A stretch of 64,000 bases of DNA from CAVPCZ01 sp963779225 (GCA_963779225.1 CAVZWW010000001.1:930001-994000), one strand, 5' to 3'; shown: positions 52,701 to 61,140, counted from the stretch's first letter. The notes: generated by a model from the letters alone, not told the origin. Numbers and translations are program-made.

Positions 52701-52993
52701 TCGCAAAGCGCGGTAATGGTGTTTTCCGAAAGGGAGTGGCTATCTGCGACGGAATGGCGGAAGAGTGTGAAACCGTAGCCGTCGTACCGGTTCAACCCGT
52801 CGGCGGTTCCGAACCAAAGATATCCGGTCCGATCCTGAAGGATGCAGAATACGCTTGATTGCGAGAGGCCGTGTTCAAGGGACAGATGTCGGAAAGAGGG
52901 GCTATCCTGTCGCGCCAGCGCCGGTGAGAGAAGGCAGAATGTTGACAGCAGGAGGCCTCCCCGGAGGGGGAAGGCACGTACAGACTGTTTCAT
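49763..52993 (-). CDS. Periplasmic beta-propeller (Reg_prop/Y_Y_Y) sensor histidine kinase
   Basis: 1,076 residues. Signal peptide or first membrane helix at 1-28, then about 14 Reg_prop repeats of the LWVGT-x-GGLNRYD kind (for example TGYLWFGTADGLNRYD at about 55-70), a Y_Y_Y domain (about 700-800, SFEAASLDFAHPENNKYAF), a transmembrane helix (AGAAMAILAGIAAVVTL, about 835) and a HisKA_3 domain with phospho-His H887 in AAELHDSLGQN, and a HATPase (GLSNIVKYA, DNGRGF, GFGLTGI). This is the class that senses oligosaccharides in the periplasm of Bacteroidota, but with a cytoplasmic HisKA_3 rather than the hybrid form. It pairs with the NarL regulator. Ligand unknown; polysaccharide breakdown products are a reasonable guess. 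Confidence 0.94.
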   Translation of the reverse strand: MKQSVRAFPLRGGLLLSTFCLLSPALARQDSPSFRHLSLEHGLSQSSVFCILQDRTGYLWFGTADGLNRYDGYGFTLFRHSVADSHSLSENTITALCEDSLGALWIGSMAAGVNRHIPGSRRFTRFAPDSSTPATQRDGRIRALCTDPYGRVWVGTQQGNLYAIDPQTSDSYTPALAPDESTFPAGHAVRAILSDSGGLWIGTDGAGLWRLEWKNEGRLSNRFRGPQETGIPSGVCTKIEELFTDQSGDLWVGTFDAGVYRLSVQDGRCTNLLHFSSQPDNPGSITGDVVQAFCEDPSGDLWIGTWEGLNRLSSGSGNQGRNQVQRVLHSATDPGSLASNTVHAILVDRSGVMWVGTRGGGVSYRETAAPKFRLYKHDPFRSVDFPPGPVRAIVTEPAGFWVGTTGGGIAHINHATGAIITLRHDPGHSASLSSDDVRTLAFDRDGVLWVGTYGGGLNRVARSHGHRPVRPIRFDMGVDGGRHVFAFLQDSRGTYWVGTQEGLLHFLSVDRSGRKPVGTRHFRHDAQDSSRISHRIVRMLFEDSRGTIWVGTYGGLNRIDPPSDRVRTYRMIPGKPGTISHAVVVAACEDTAGFVWFGTMGGGLNRYDPRTDTFTVIDERSGLPNAYVYGVLADREQNLWLSSNLGLTRFTAARWHPRMDADSTAQFFRTYSMTDGLQSMEFNAGAACADATGELYFGGIGGLNRFFPAEVRDIPFEPTVVMSGFQIFARKIDLDSALALSGVLRLTHGQNHFSFEAASLDFAHPENNKYAFLLEGFDHEWRDAGTRRYAAYTNLGHGDYTVRVRGTNRDGVWSGREAALRLTIAPPYWHAWWFRAGAAMAILAGIAAVVTLRRKALRKEWATRQRFLQQLIESQEGERKRIAAELHDSLGQNLLLIKNRALLGLGDSSGTREQLQEISDLASRTIGEVREISYGLRPYQLDRLGLTKALRGACRQVEQSTQIALFVAIENIDSLVPPELAINIYRIVQEGLSNIVKYAQATTAGVDIRRAGRKLIIQISDNGRGFPASSPSAESGFGLTGIRERAQILSGTAEIVSSPGAGTRVTVVIPIPEGAT

Positions 52994-53533
52994 CGGCGTT
53001 GTCTTCGTATACGAAAGAGCAGGAACAGAACGAGCACGGTCTGACAGGTTTCTGCCAATGTAGCTTCATTAGGTGAAACATGCAACGTTCAGGAGTCCCA
53101 GCACTGAGATCCGGCGCACAGATCTCATTCCTCCCTTGCTTCAGGGACTCGAGATCCTTCTTCAGGGCTTTTCACGGTTGGACTGGAGAGACTTGGGAAC
53201 AGGTGAGAAGGACTATGCTGACATTCATGATAGGCAAGTGATTTGTCGCCAAGGGAACGTCCATTAGGAGGGTGTCATTTGCACATCGTAGTATTTCAAC
53301 AGATCGAGGCTGGAGTCGGACAGAATGGGCTGCTGGCCTGGAAGATGAGCCTAGAGGTGCTCCCCCAGCGATCATCGGACTCCTCACGGGTGGAAATGAT
53401 TCGCACGCACGGTGTGCCAACGGTACGACGGAACAATGCTGAACGGGTGGAGTCAACGAGGCAGGTGGAATGAAAAGTCGGTTGGGGGGCGGAGCGGCCG
53501 AGGGGTCCCAAAGAACCCTCGTTCTCTTGGGGG
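52994..53533. other. Intergenic stretch without a recognised gene
   Basis: 540 nt between the propeller kinase start and the stop of kinase copy 2, both on the minus strand. Short ORFs on both strands have no start signals or motifs. It should hold the propeller kinase promoter, but no good -35/-10 pair was found. Confidence 0.4.
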
Positions 53534-56152
53534 TCATCCGAACCTCGCCAGAAGCGCCTGGAACCGCCGGTTGTTTCTAAGCCCGTCATACACCGGATCA
53601 AGCCGCAGCAGAGGGACGGTGAGGTATTTTGGGGCGCGCAGGGAGAGGAGGAATTCCATCCCGTCGAGGGCGGCGTCGTGGTTTCCAACCAGGACGTGCA
53701 CCTGGGCAAGGCCGATGAGCGGCCAGACACCGGCAACCGCATCGGTCGAGAGTGGAAGCAGCGCCACAGCGCGCTCTGCCTCCCGGATTGCCTCTTCCTT
53801 CCGGCCGAGACCCGCAAGGACGAGTCCGAGGGAGATAAGCAGCCTCTGGTCTTCAGGTCTTTTCTTGAGCTCGGATTCCAACCAGACGCGGGCGGAATCG
53901 AAGGAAACGCGGGACCGCACCATGTCTCCCTGAAAACGGTAGATGAACCCGCGCAGCTGGGGAACAGGAGTGATTTCGTGCTGTCCGACAAAGGCTCTCT
54001 CGGCCACTTCTGTCAGACGCTCGAGGGCTGCCGGATAGTTGCGTTTGCAAATGTCCAGCTCGACAAACGACCTCCAGGGGCTGTATACTGTTGGCACAAG
54101 TTCAAGGACCTCGCGGCTCTTCAGGGTATCCCCTTTCCACAGCAGGTACATATTTGACTTGATGATGTACGTCAGCGGCGCTTCAGGGGAGAGGGAGATG
54201 GCGCGGTCGAAATACCGCTCAGCCTCGAAGTACCTGCCAAGTTGAAAAAGCGTATTCCCGACCTCCCGCATGAGACCCGACTCTCTTGGATCGAGTGTAG
54301 CGGCCTTCTCCAACCCTTCGACGGCCTCGTCGAACTTCCCCTGCCGCCGCCAGATGTACGCTCGCATACTGAAGATCCGACGGTCGTTCGGGAGCCTCTC
54401 AGCCACCCTGTCGATTGTGGCCAGTGCCTGCTCATAATTCCGGTGGCCCTGGTAGTAGAAGCCGGCCAACATACCGAGAGCCTCCGGCATGTCAGGCTGT
54501 AGAGCAACAGCTTTCTCGAGGGCCCGCTTGCAAAGGGCAAGCCGGTCTGCGGTCCGGTCAAAGCCTGCCCAGTAGTAGGAAAGATGCGCCCTCGAAAGCC
54601 CGACATAGGCCAGGGCAAATGACGAATCAAGGCTGACCGCCCGCTCCAGCATCTCGATTGCCATCCGCCCGTTGGTTTCTTCGTAGTCGACGGACATGGC
54701 CGCGTTAGCTCTGAGATAGGCCTCATAAGCCCCGAGGTTCCTCGTCGGGATGGCGTCGATGGCCCCTTTTTCTCCTTGCCTCAGGGCGACACCAAGCGCA
54801 CTCACGACATGGGTCGCGATTTCCGACTGGACGAGGAAGATGTCATCAAGCGTCCGGTCGTAACTCTCCGACCACAGCTGCAGATCACCGGCAACCTGAA
54901 TGAGATGCGGAGTGATGCGTATCCTCTGCCCGGTTTCGGTTCGCACCCATCGGATCGTTGCAGTGAGGGCATAGGCCACGCCGAGCTCTTCGGCCACAAC
55001 GGGGAGTTTCTTCGGACTTTTCTTGTATTGCATGGTACTCTGTCGCGATATCACTCCCAGTCCGCTGACGGAGCCCAGACGTGAAGAGATCTCCTCGGTG
55101 AGGCCGTCCGCAAAGTATTCGTCTTCTGCGGTGCCCAGGTTCTCGAATGGAAGGACCGCGATCATCTTCAGATGTGAGACAGGGGTTGCATCCTCCCCGC
55201 GGGGGAAGAAGAAGACGTAGCCGATAACGGCGAGGGTAATGATGGTTAATATCGCCAAAGGTACCGGCAGGGGGATTGTTCTGCCGGGTCGTGACTTCGT
55301 AGCCGGTAGGTCTGCCGGAGGGGCATCAGCTATCGAGGGATCCGCCACAAAGGAGCGGAGGTCGGCAATGAGCTCATCGGTATGCGCGTACCGGTGCTCC
55401 GGATCCTTCGTCAGGCATTTGGCGACGATCTGCTCCAGCCGGAGAGGCAACTCTGGACGAAGGCCCGAAAGAGGCTCCGGCTCTGCGTTCAGAATAGAGT
55501 AGATCACAGCATGTTCGTACTCTGCCTGATACGGCCGCCGCCCGCTGAGCATTTCATAGAGGACGATCCCGAGCGACCAGATGTCCGAGCGCTCATTGAC
55601 CGATTCTCCCTTCGCCTGCTCGGGCGACATATAGGAGACGGTTCCGAGGGTACTTCCGGTCCTGGTGAGGAGAGATTGCCCGGCGTACTTGGCGAGACCG
55701 AAGTCGAGGATTTTGGCGACGCCCCCTCTGGTAATGAAGACATTCGCGGGTTTGACATCGCGATGGACAATGCCTGCCTGATGAGCCGCGGAGAGCCCCT
55801 GAGCTATCTGGAGCGCAAGGTCGACTGCTTCGCCGATCTGAAGGAGTTCCTTGCCGATCCTCTCCTTGAGGGTCTTCCCTTCATAGTAGTCCATGACGAT
55901 GAAGAGTCTTCCATCTGAGTCGGCATCAATGTCATGAATCGTGCAAATGTTGTTATGCTGGAGCGTAGAGGCTGCTTTTGCCTCGCGGGTGAATCTCTGT
56001 TTAGCCTTGGGGTCCCGGGTGAGGTCGGGCGGCAGGAACTTAAGAGCGACGGGGCGGTCGAGTTTGAGGTCCTGGGCTTTATAGACGACGCCCATGCCGC
56101 CTTCGCCGAGTTTCTCGAGAATCTTATAGTGGGAGACAGTCTGGCCGATCAC
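53534..56152 (-). CDS. Ser/Thr protein kinase with TolB-like and TPR domains (copy 2)
   Basis: 872 residues from the GTG at 56152. That start was chosen over the ATG at 56188 because GGAG lies 7 nt upstream, the protein then begins VIGQTVSHYKIL as its paralogues do, and the -10-to-start distance (59 nt) equals that of copy 3 (58 nt). Kinase domain with G16-EGGMG, K38, HRDVKPAN (D132) and DFG (150-152); then a membrane segment (LAILTIITLAVIGYVFFF), TolB/FlgO-like domain (IAVLPFENLG) and a TPR array. All catalytic residues present. Its promoter and 5' leader are shared with copy 3. Substrates unknown; downstream on the same strand is the propeller histidine kinase. Confidence 0.93.
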   Translation of the reverse strand: MIGQTVSHYKILEKLGEGGMGVVYKAQDLKLDRPVALKFLPPDLTRDPKAKQRFTREAKAASTLQHNNICTIHDIDADSDGRLFIVMDYYEGKTLKERIGKELLQIGEAVDLALQIAQGLSAAHQAGIVHRDVKPANVFITRGGVAKILDFGLAKYAGQSLLTRTGSTLGTVSYMSPEQAKGESVNERSDIWSLGIVLYEMLSGRRPYQAEYEHAVIYSILNAEPEPLSGLRPELPLRLEQIVAKCLTKDPEHRYAHTDELIADLRSFVADPSIADAPPADLPATKSRPGRTIPLPVPLAILTIITLAVIGYVFFFPRGEDATPVSHLKMIAVLPFENLGTAEDEYFADGLTEEISSRLGSVSGLGVISRQSTMQYKKSPKKLPVVAEELGVAYALTATIRWVRTETGQRIRITPHLIQVAGDLQLWSESYDRTLDDIFLVQSEIATHVVSALGVALRQGEKGAIDAIPTRNLGAYEAYLRANAAMSVDYEETNGRMAIEMLERAVSLDSSFALAYVGLSRAHLSYYWAGFDRTADRLALCKRALEKAVALQPDMPEALGMLAGFYYQGHRNYEQALATIDRVAERLPNDRRIFSMRAYIWRRQGKFDEAVEGLEKAATLDPRESGLMREVGNTLFQLGRYFEAERYFDRAISLSPEAPLTYIIKSNMYLLWKGDTLKSREVLELVPTVYSPWRSFVELDICKRNYPAALERLTEVAERAFVGQHEITPVPQLRGFIYRFQGDMVRSRVSFDSARVWLESELKKRPEDQRLLISLGLVLAGLGRKEEAIREAERAVALLPLSTDAVAGVWPLIGLAQVHVLVGNHDAALDGMEFLLSLRAPKYLTVPLLRLDPVYDGLRNNRRFQALLARFG

Positions 56153-56210
56153 GGGAATCTCCACGGGCGTGAATAATCCCAACGGCACGAAGAATCAGCT
56201 GTGCTGTGCA

Positions 56211-56239
56211 ATAATAAGGAAGAGGAATGCGAGAGTCAA
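56211..56239 (-). promoter_or_regulatory. Promoter of kinase copy 2
   Basis: Minus strand TTGACT, 17 nt, TATTAT. The following leader shares GATTCTTCGTGC with copy 3. Confidence 0.7.
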
Positions 56240-56407
56240 CACGAGATTGGCCTGGACGGTTCGGTAGCGGCAGGGGAAAGGTTCAGAGATAATGTTCTCC
56301 ATGCCTCTGATTGCAGAAAACTCCGCTTTTACTCTGCAGTTGACAAATACTTCGGCAAAGAAGGGAAGTCATGTGCATGATATGATCCGGAATCTCTTTC
56401 ACAGAAC

Positions 56408-56433
56408 GGGCCCGGACATCGCTGCCCGGGCCC
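56408..56433 (-). terminator. GC-rich hairpin after the 3' lipoprotein of the tandem pair
   Basis: GGGCCCGG pairs with CCGGGCCC around a 9-10-nt loop, about 40 nt downstream of the stop at 56474. There is no T-run, so its terminator role is uncertain. Nearly the same hairpin lies at 57135. The remainder of 56240-56473 shows nothing recognisable. Confidence 0.5.
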
Positions 56434-56473
56434 CCTAACTTGAGGAGTCTTCGAGCGTCAGTCAACTGAGGGA

Positions 56474-57106
56474 TTATTCCTTCCCAGTGGGAGTTAGTTG
56501 AATCTTGAGTACTTCCTTACGACTTGCTGGATCCTCACCATCCCACACGCCTCGGAATACGAAGTTGAGCTTATATACCTGGCCATCCGGACCGACGAGC
56601 GTTCCATTGGCCTTGAAACCGTAGGCATTGGAATTATTGTTATCCTGCAGCGTAGCATAGAAATCATTATCAGTCCGCTCAACATGGGCGGTTCCTACAG
56701 CCAGTGGGGCATTAGCACAAGGACTGACAGGCCCACTCCACACAATAGCACCGACATCATCGCCCGTCATATGAAGAATCATCCTTCTGTCCGGATCTTC
56801 ACCGGGGAGATAGATCTGCTTGCGGTCAAATTCATCTATCGCTCCCGGTTGCCCAGTGCAAGCAGCCGCAAGATCGTTGATGCCAAGACACAGCATTAAC
56901 CCACTGTTTGCATCATAAAAAAAGAAAGCGTACACCAGGCCCGACTTCACGATCCAAGCACCTGGTCCTGACGTCTTCATAAGAGAAGCCGCAGTATTGT
57001 CACCAACACTTGTGGGAGTGTCAATAGGGACCGAATTATCCGTACATCCTAACACCGCAAATGCCAAACCTGACATAAGCAGTAGAGTACAGGACAGAGC
57101 TTTCAT
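56474..57106 (-). CDS. Hypothetical lipoprotein, tandem copy B
   Basis: 210 residues from the ATG at 57106, with AAAGGG upstream (the frame is open to 57181, but that part is not leader-like). Lipobox VLG-C21, and the leader KALSCTLLLMSGLAF is almost the same as that of the neighbour at 57185. The mature part has four further Cys, one pair in CLGINDLAAAC, and a C-terminal region VGPDGQVYKLNFVFRG ending at 56474. No known domain. Codon use looks AT-richer than the flanking kinase genes, which may indicate acquisition. The leader and hairpin match copy A but the bodies differ. Confidence 0.7.
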   Translation of the reverse strand: MKALSCTLLLMSGLAFAVLGCTDNSVPIDTPTSVGDNTAASLMKTSGPGAWIVKSGLVYAFFFYDANSGLMLCLGINDLAAACTGQPGAIDEFDRKQIYLPGEDPDRRMILHMTGDDVGAIVWSGPVSPCANAPLAVGTAHVERTDNDFYATLQDNNNSNAYGFKANGTLVGPDGQVYKLNFVFRGVWDGEDPASRKEVLKIQLTPTGKE

Positions 57107-57134
57107 GACTTTACCCTTTCTGATGATTTGTTGT

Positions 57135-57165
57135 AGGAGCCCGGACATTGCTGCCCGGGCCTCCT
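57135..57165 (-). terminator. GC-rich hairpin between the tandem lipoproteins
   Basis: AGGAGCCCGG and CCCGGGCCTCCT flank the loop, in the gap between the stop of copy A (57185) and the start of copy B (57106). The core CCCGGGCAGC-ATGTCCGGGC (one base varies) is shared with 56408-56433, so the hairpin appears to have been duplicated with the gene. Confidence 0.5.
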
Positions 57166-57184
57166 GGGATATGCGGGTCAACGT

Positions 57185-57871
57185 CTATCGCACCTGGAGA
57201 TTGCCGTTGTCAACTGGCGTGTATAGGGGGAGACCGAAGAACTCAGCCCATGGTATCGTCGTCTCCACAAATTCACTCGGAGACATCTCATAGAAACCCA
57301 TGTCAGTCATTACTACCTCATTATCAATGGCGCATATCGTGGCACCGCAATCCGGCGTGTCCTTTTTCCCCTCTCCCCTGTCAACCATCACCATGCACCC
57401 AATTGGAGCGGGCCCAAACCCCCACTCTGGTGGAAAGAGTTCTGCCCCTTTTGTAGTTTCCCACATTACCTTCGCCATCATTCCGAAACCAGGACTCTCC
57501 TCGACCTTCAGCTGGATAATCCTTCCAGTAAACGGGGGGAAATAGCCCTCCGGCTGCGTGCCTACGTATTGGCAGGAGATACTCCCGGAAACGGTACCGT
57601 CCTGGCCCAACTTTGCGTTCAGAGTGATTTTAGAGAAACAATCCCACTTCTTTTTGGTTTCTCCATTAGTGAACCGTATGAAGGTGTGCAGGTTGCCTGA
57701 AACAGAATGCACATCCGGTCCCGCCTTCCCAAGACTCGTTGCCGGAAGGTCTGCGGTCCCTGAGAGCGTCTGGTCACCGGGTGAAACCAAAGAAGCAGAA
57801 TCATCCGAACATCCCACCAGCACAAACGCCAGACCTGCCATCAGCAGGAAAGTACAAGATAGAGCTTTCAT
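57185..57871 (-). CDS. Hypothetical lipoprotein, tandem copy A
   Basis: 228 residues from the ATG at 57871 with the same AGAAAGGG ribosome site and leader as copy B. Lipobox LVG-C21. The body (HTFIRFTNGETKKKWDCF, QLKVEESPGFGM, CMVMVDRGEGKKDTPDCGATICA) has five Cys after the lipid Cys and no domain I recognise. Post-export disulfides are possible. It ends with PVDNGNLQVR. Copies A and B are probably one duplication whose exported parts have diverged strongly while the leader stayed conserved. Confidence 0.7.
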   Translation of the reverse strand: MKALSCTFLLMAGLAFVLVGCSDDSASLVSPGDQTLSGTADLPATSLGKAGPDVHSVSGNLHTFIRFTNGETKKKWDCFSKITLNAKLGQDGTVSGSISCQYVGTQPEGYFPPFTGRIIQLKVEESPGFGMMAKVMWETTKGAELFPPEWGFGPAPIGCMVMVDRGEGKKDTPDCGATICAIDNEVVMTDMGFYEMSPSEFVETTIPWAEFFGLPLYTPVDNGNLQVR

Positions 57872-57970
57872 GACTTTGCCCTTTCTGAACATGTGCAGCA
57901 TGCTGGCGGCGATATGTTCCTTGCCGCCAATGAGTTGGTAGAAGTCTTCTGAATTGTCCCGCAAGAACGA

Positions 57971-58408
57971 CTAACCCCCGGGCGATTTCTTGCGCGGAGG
58001 TTCCCGGGCCAGAGATCTCATCGCTCTGTATCTTGACGGCCCTGCCCCAAACTTTTCCCTGAAGGCCTTCGCGAAATGTGAACTGTCTTTGAATCCTACA
58101 CTCTCTGCAATGGATTCTACCGACAGGGGCATCTGCAGCAGGTCACGGGCGGCCTCCAGACGCATGGCCCTGATGAACTCATGGGTGGATTGTCCTGTGA
58201 GTGCTTGCAGTTTGCGGTTGAGGTGCATTCGGCTCATCGCGACACTTGCGGCTGCAGCCTGGGTGGTAAATCCCCTATCGGAGCGATGCTGAGCGACGAT
58301 TTCGCGGAATCGCTCCAGAAACTCCACATCAGCTGCAGCGAGGGCAGGTTTGCTCGCCTGACGGTGCAGGATAAGTTTAAGGGCTTCAAAGACAGAGTTA
58401 CGCGACAC
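57971..58408 (-). CDS. Orphan AraC-family DNA-binding protein
   Basis: 145 residues from a proposed GTG at 58408 (GGAGGG 9-10 nt upstream); a TTG at 58429 is an alternative. The C-terminal 100 residues are an AraC HTH (MSRMHLNRKLQALTGQSTHEF and VGFKDSSHFAKAFREKFG) and strongly resemble the HTH of the hybrid sensor at 17414; the N-terminal 40 residues lack a receiver or ligand domain. It may be the detached output module of such a sensor. It lies upstream of the tandem lipoproteins on the same strand, with two 21-bp-spaced repeats before it, so autoregulation and control of the lipoproteins are possible. Confidence 0.82.
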   Translation of the reverse strand: MSRNSVFEALKLILHRQASKPALAAADVEFLERFREIVAQHRSDRGFTTQAAAASVAMSRMHLNRKLQALTGQSTHEFIRAMRLEAARDLLQMPLSVESIAESVGFKDSSHFAKAFREKFGAGPSRYRAMRSLAREPPRKKSPGG

Positions 58409-58476
58409 AGACAAATCCCTCCAGAACAAGGGTAGGGATGCAGGGGAAGATTCTCTGGGAAGATACGCTCAGCCTT

Positions 58477-58523
58477 TTTCCTGTGCGCTGGTTCCTGTAA
58501 CATTTCCTGTGTCTCCTGTAACA
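58477..58523 (-). promoter_or_regulatory. Direct-repeat site upstream of the AraC-like gene
   Basis: TCCTGTAACA occurs at 58493-58502 and again at 58514-58523, exactly 21 bp apart (two helical turns), and TTTCCTGTG occurs at 58477-58485 and 58503-58511. AraC-family proteins often bind direct half-sites spaced about 21 bp. The rest of 58524-58797 has no recognised feature. Confidence 0.5.
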
Positions 58524-58797
58524 ATCGTCGGGGTATCCGAAAACGAGGTCGTCGATGTGGGCTCTACAACAGAGGTATTTGAACCGGACCGGAGGGGCGG
58601 CTCGATGGGCGATAAAGTCAGATCAGAAAAAAACCACGGCACGAATCATGCAGGGAGGCAGGAAGGAAGTCTACACTCGTTGGTTCCCGAAATTCCGAAA
58701 GCACGGCAAGCGCGTCTTGCTTTCTTGAAGTGGTCGTGGCTTTCCAACGCTTGCGTCCGTGCTGAGAGTACAGGATGCAACACGAACTGTTCTGACG

Positions 58798-61140
58798 TTA
58801 GCGGGGGGGAGAAACGAGGCCCATTTTCTTCAGAATGGCCTGAAAGCGCGGGTGGGAGCGCAACTCATCAAAGATAGGATCAACGCTGAGATACGGCATG
58901 TTCGGGTCGTGCGAATCGTACGCCTTCTCGAACCAGTCGAGGGCTTCCTCCTTCATCCCGGCCCGCGTGTACAACGTGGCCACCTGCCACGGGGTTACAA
59001 AGGACGTCTTGGATCGCTCGATGAGCATCTCTGCCACATTCCGCAAGGCTCCGGAGTACCCCCCTTCGGCGCGCCCGCGGTTGAGGGCCTGGATGGCCTC
59101 GTGATCCCCCCTCGCCTCGAAAGACAGCCTCCACGCCTCCAGCGCCTCATCGTACATCTTCTTCTGATGGTAGGCAGAGCGAATGGTGGACAATGCGACC
59201 GGCTCCATGGGGCTGGCCTCCAGCGTCTTTTGCATCAGCCGTATGACCTCGTCATACCGGCGCACATACATCAGATCCATGGCGTACAAAGTCTGAATCA
59301 GAGAATTAAACGGATCCAGCTTCAATGCCTCCTCAATCTGTTGCATTGCCTCGTCAGGACGGCTGAGTATGAACAGCAGATGAGAAAAGTAGGCGCGCGC
59401 CTCCACCATGTTTGGCTTGAGCTCGATAGACTTTCGCACGGACTGCATTGCACCATCCCAGTTCCACTCCAACCAGGCCCTCCGAACGCCGACCACGTAG
59501 TGCACCTCTGCGAGCGAGGAATCCAGTGCAAGGGCCTTCTCTTCTGCCCACTTGCTCTCCCTGGCGGCCATGCTCATCGGAACGTAGCCCATTTGCGCCC
59601 GCCCCGACCATGCCAGAGCGATGCCTGCATAGGCGGGGGCATACGTCGAATCGATCTGGGTTGCGCGCTCGTAGTACTGCAGGGCCATCACGATCCCCTC
59701 CCGGGTGAGCTTGTATAAGAAGAAATTGCCCTTCAGATAGGCCTCGTAGGCCTTGGGGTCGACAGTCTTTTCCGGTGTAAGGAGGTTTTGTTCCTCCCGG
59801 GTGAGCTTTACCTGAACCTGATTGGCGACCGCCTTCGCGACTTCTCCCTGCAAGGTCAGGAGTTCCTTGAAGTCGCGTGAATATTCCTCTGCCCAGAGAT
59901 ACTTGTTGGTCAGCGCATCAATAAGCCTGATCGTGATCTTCACACGGTCTTCAAATCGGAGCACCGACCCTTCCAGAACGTACGACACTCCGAGTTCAGA
60001 GGCGATCTCGGATGCGGATTTGTTGGCCCCCCGGTACTTCATCGCGGATGATCTCTGGGTTACGCGCAGGCCGCTGATGCGGGCCAGGTCCGTTATCAGA
60101 GCATCGGTCATCCCGTCGGTGAACCATTCCTGGCCTTTGTCTTCGGTGATGTTTTCAAGCGGCAGGAGAACAATCGAGACCGGTCCAGAACCGGGAACTC
60201 CCCGTGTCAGGAAATATCCCATGACGGCAATCAGGACGACCGCCACGGGCAGGACTCTTGCCGCAATCTTCCTTTGCCGTCTTCCCAGGCGGCCAAAGAT
60301 CGCTTTACGCCGGTGTCCCTCGGAGCGTTCCGCCGATACGGCTGCGAGGTCGGTACAGAGGTCATGAACGGTCTGGTAACGGCGAGCAGGATCTTTCGCC
60401 AGCGCCCGTTCGATGATGCGATCGAGCTTTGCCGGGAGTTCCGGACGTATCTTTGTCACGAATTCCGGCTCTTCGTTCAAGATCCGGTAAATCACCGCCT
60501 CTTCATACTCCCCTGCGAAGGGATGCCGTCCGGTAAGCATCTCGTACAGTACCACCCCCAGCGACCAGATGTCCGTCCGGTGATCTGTCGACTCCCCCCG
60601 GGCTTGTTCAGGGGACATGTACGCGGCCGTACCGATCGTTGATCCCGTCTTCGTCAGCATCGTCCGGCCGCTCAGCTTGGCCAACCCGAAATCGACAATC
60701 TTCGGCACGTTGGGAGATGTCACCATCACGTTGGCAGGCTTGATGTCGCGATGGATGATTCCGTGAGCATGTGCGTCGATGAGCCCCTGTGCGATCTGGA
60801 GCGCAAAGGCCAACGCCTGGTCGATCTCGAAAGGACCTTGTTCGATCTTCTTCTTAAGCGTTTCCCCTTCGAGGTACTCCATGCTGATGAACATCTGCCC
60901 GTCATCGGCCTGGTCAACGTCGTGAACGACGCAGATGTTGTTGTGCTGAAGGCCGGATGCGGCCTGAGCTTCGTGGGTGAACCGTTCTTTGGCTTCGGGG
61001 TCGGCTGTGAGGGCAGGGGGAAGGAACTTGAGTGCGACGGCACGTTTCAGGCGGGTGTCTTCTGCTTTGTAGACAACACCCATCCCTCCTCCGCCGAGAC
61101 GCTCGAGGATCTTATAGTGGGAAACCGTCTGCCCGATCAA
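58798..61140 (-). CDS. Ser/Thr protein kinase with TolB-like and TPR domains (copy 3)
   Basis: 780 residues from the TTG at 61140. A longer ORF reaches 61479, but that start lies upstream of the promoter at 61198-61226, and the extra N-terminus is low-quality sequence. Begins LIGQTVSHYKILERLGGGGMG; K38 (VALK), HRDIKPAN with D132 and DFG are intact, so the kinase should be active. A membrane segment (ARVLPVAVVLIAVMGYFLT) is followed by the TolB-like domain (IVLLPLENITED) and TPRs (for example YERATQIDSTYAPAYAGIALAW). Closest in outline to copy 1 in length (782). Substrate and ligand unknown. Its leader shares GATTCTTCGTGC with copy 2. Confidence 0.93.
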   Translation of the reverse strand: MIGQTVSHYKILERLGGGGMGVVYKAEDTRLKRAVALKFLPPALTADPEAKERFTHEAQAASGLQHNNICVVHDVDQADDGQMFISMEYLEGETLKKKIEQGPFEIDQALAFALQIAQGLIDAHAHGIIHRDIKPANVMVTSPNVPKIVDFGLAKLSGRTMLTKTGSTIGTAAYMSPEQARGESTDHRTDIWSLGVVLYEMLTGRHPFAGEYEEAVIYRILNEEPEFVTKIRPELPAKLDRIIERALAKDPARRYQTVHDLCTDLAAVSAERSEGHRRKAIFGRLGRRQRKIAARVLPVAVVLIAVMGYFLTRGVPGSGPVSIVLLPLENITEDKGQEWFTDGMTDALITDLARISGLRVTQRSSAMKYRGANKSASEIASELGVSYVLEGSVLRFEDRVKITIRLIDALTNKYLWAEEYSRDFKELLTLQGEVAKAVANQVQVKLTREEQNLLTPEKTVDPKAYEAYLKGNFFLYKLTREGIVMALQYYERATQIDSTYAPAYAGIALAWSGRAQMGYVPMSMAARESKWAEEKALALDSSLAEVHYVVGVRRAWLEWNWDGAMQSVRKSIELKPNMVEARAYFSHLLFILSRPDEAMQQIEEALKLDPFNSLIQTLYAMDLMYVRRYDEVIRLMQKTLEASPMEPVALSTIRSAYHQKKMYDEALEAWRLSFEARGDHEAIQALNRGRAEGGYSGALRNVAEMLIERSKTSFVTPWQVATLYTRAGMKEEALDWFEKAYDSHDPNMPYLSVDPIFDELRSHPRFQAILKKMGLVSPPR

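Noticed and set aside
53172..53537. Minus-strand ORF of 121 codons downstream of kinase copy 2, and plus-strand ORF 53243-53473
   Set aside because: No start signal, no motif, and overlapping frames on both strands; treated as noncoding.
56153..56188. ATG start of kinase copy 2 at 56188
   Set aside because: The GTG at 56152 has GGAG upstream, the same distance from its promoter as in copy 3, and matches the paralogue N-termini.
58759..59718. Plus-strand ORF of 319 codons opposite kinase copy 3
   Set aside because: Antisense to TPR-coding sequence; no motif and no promoter.
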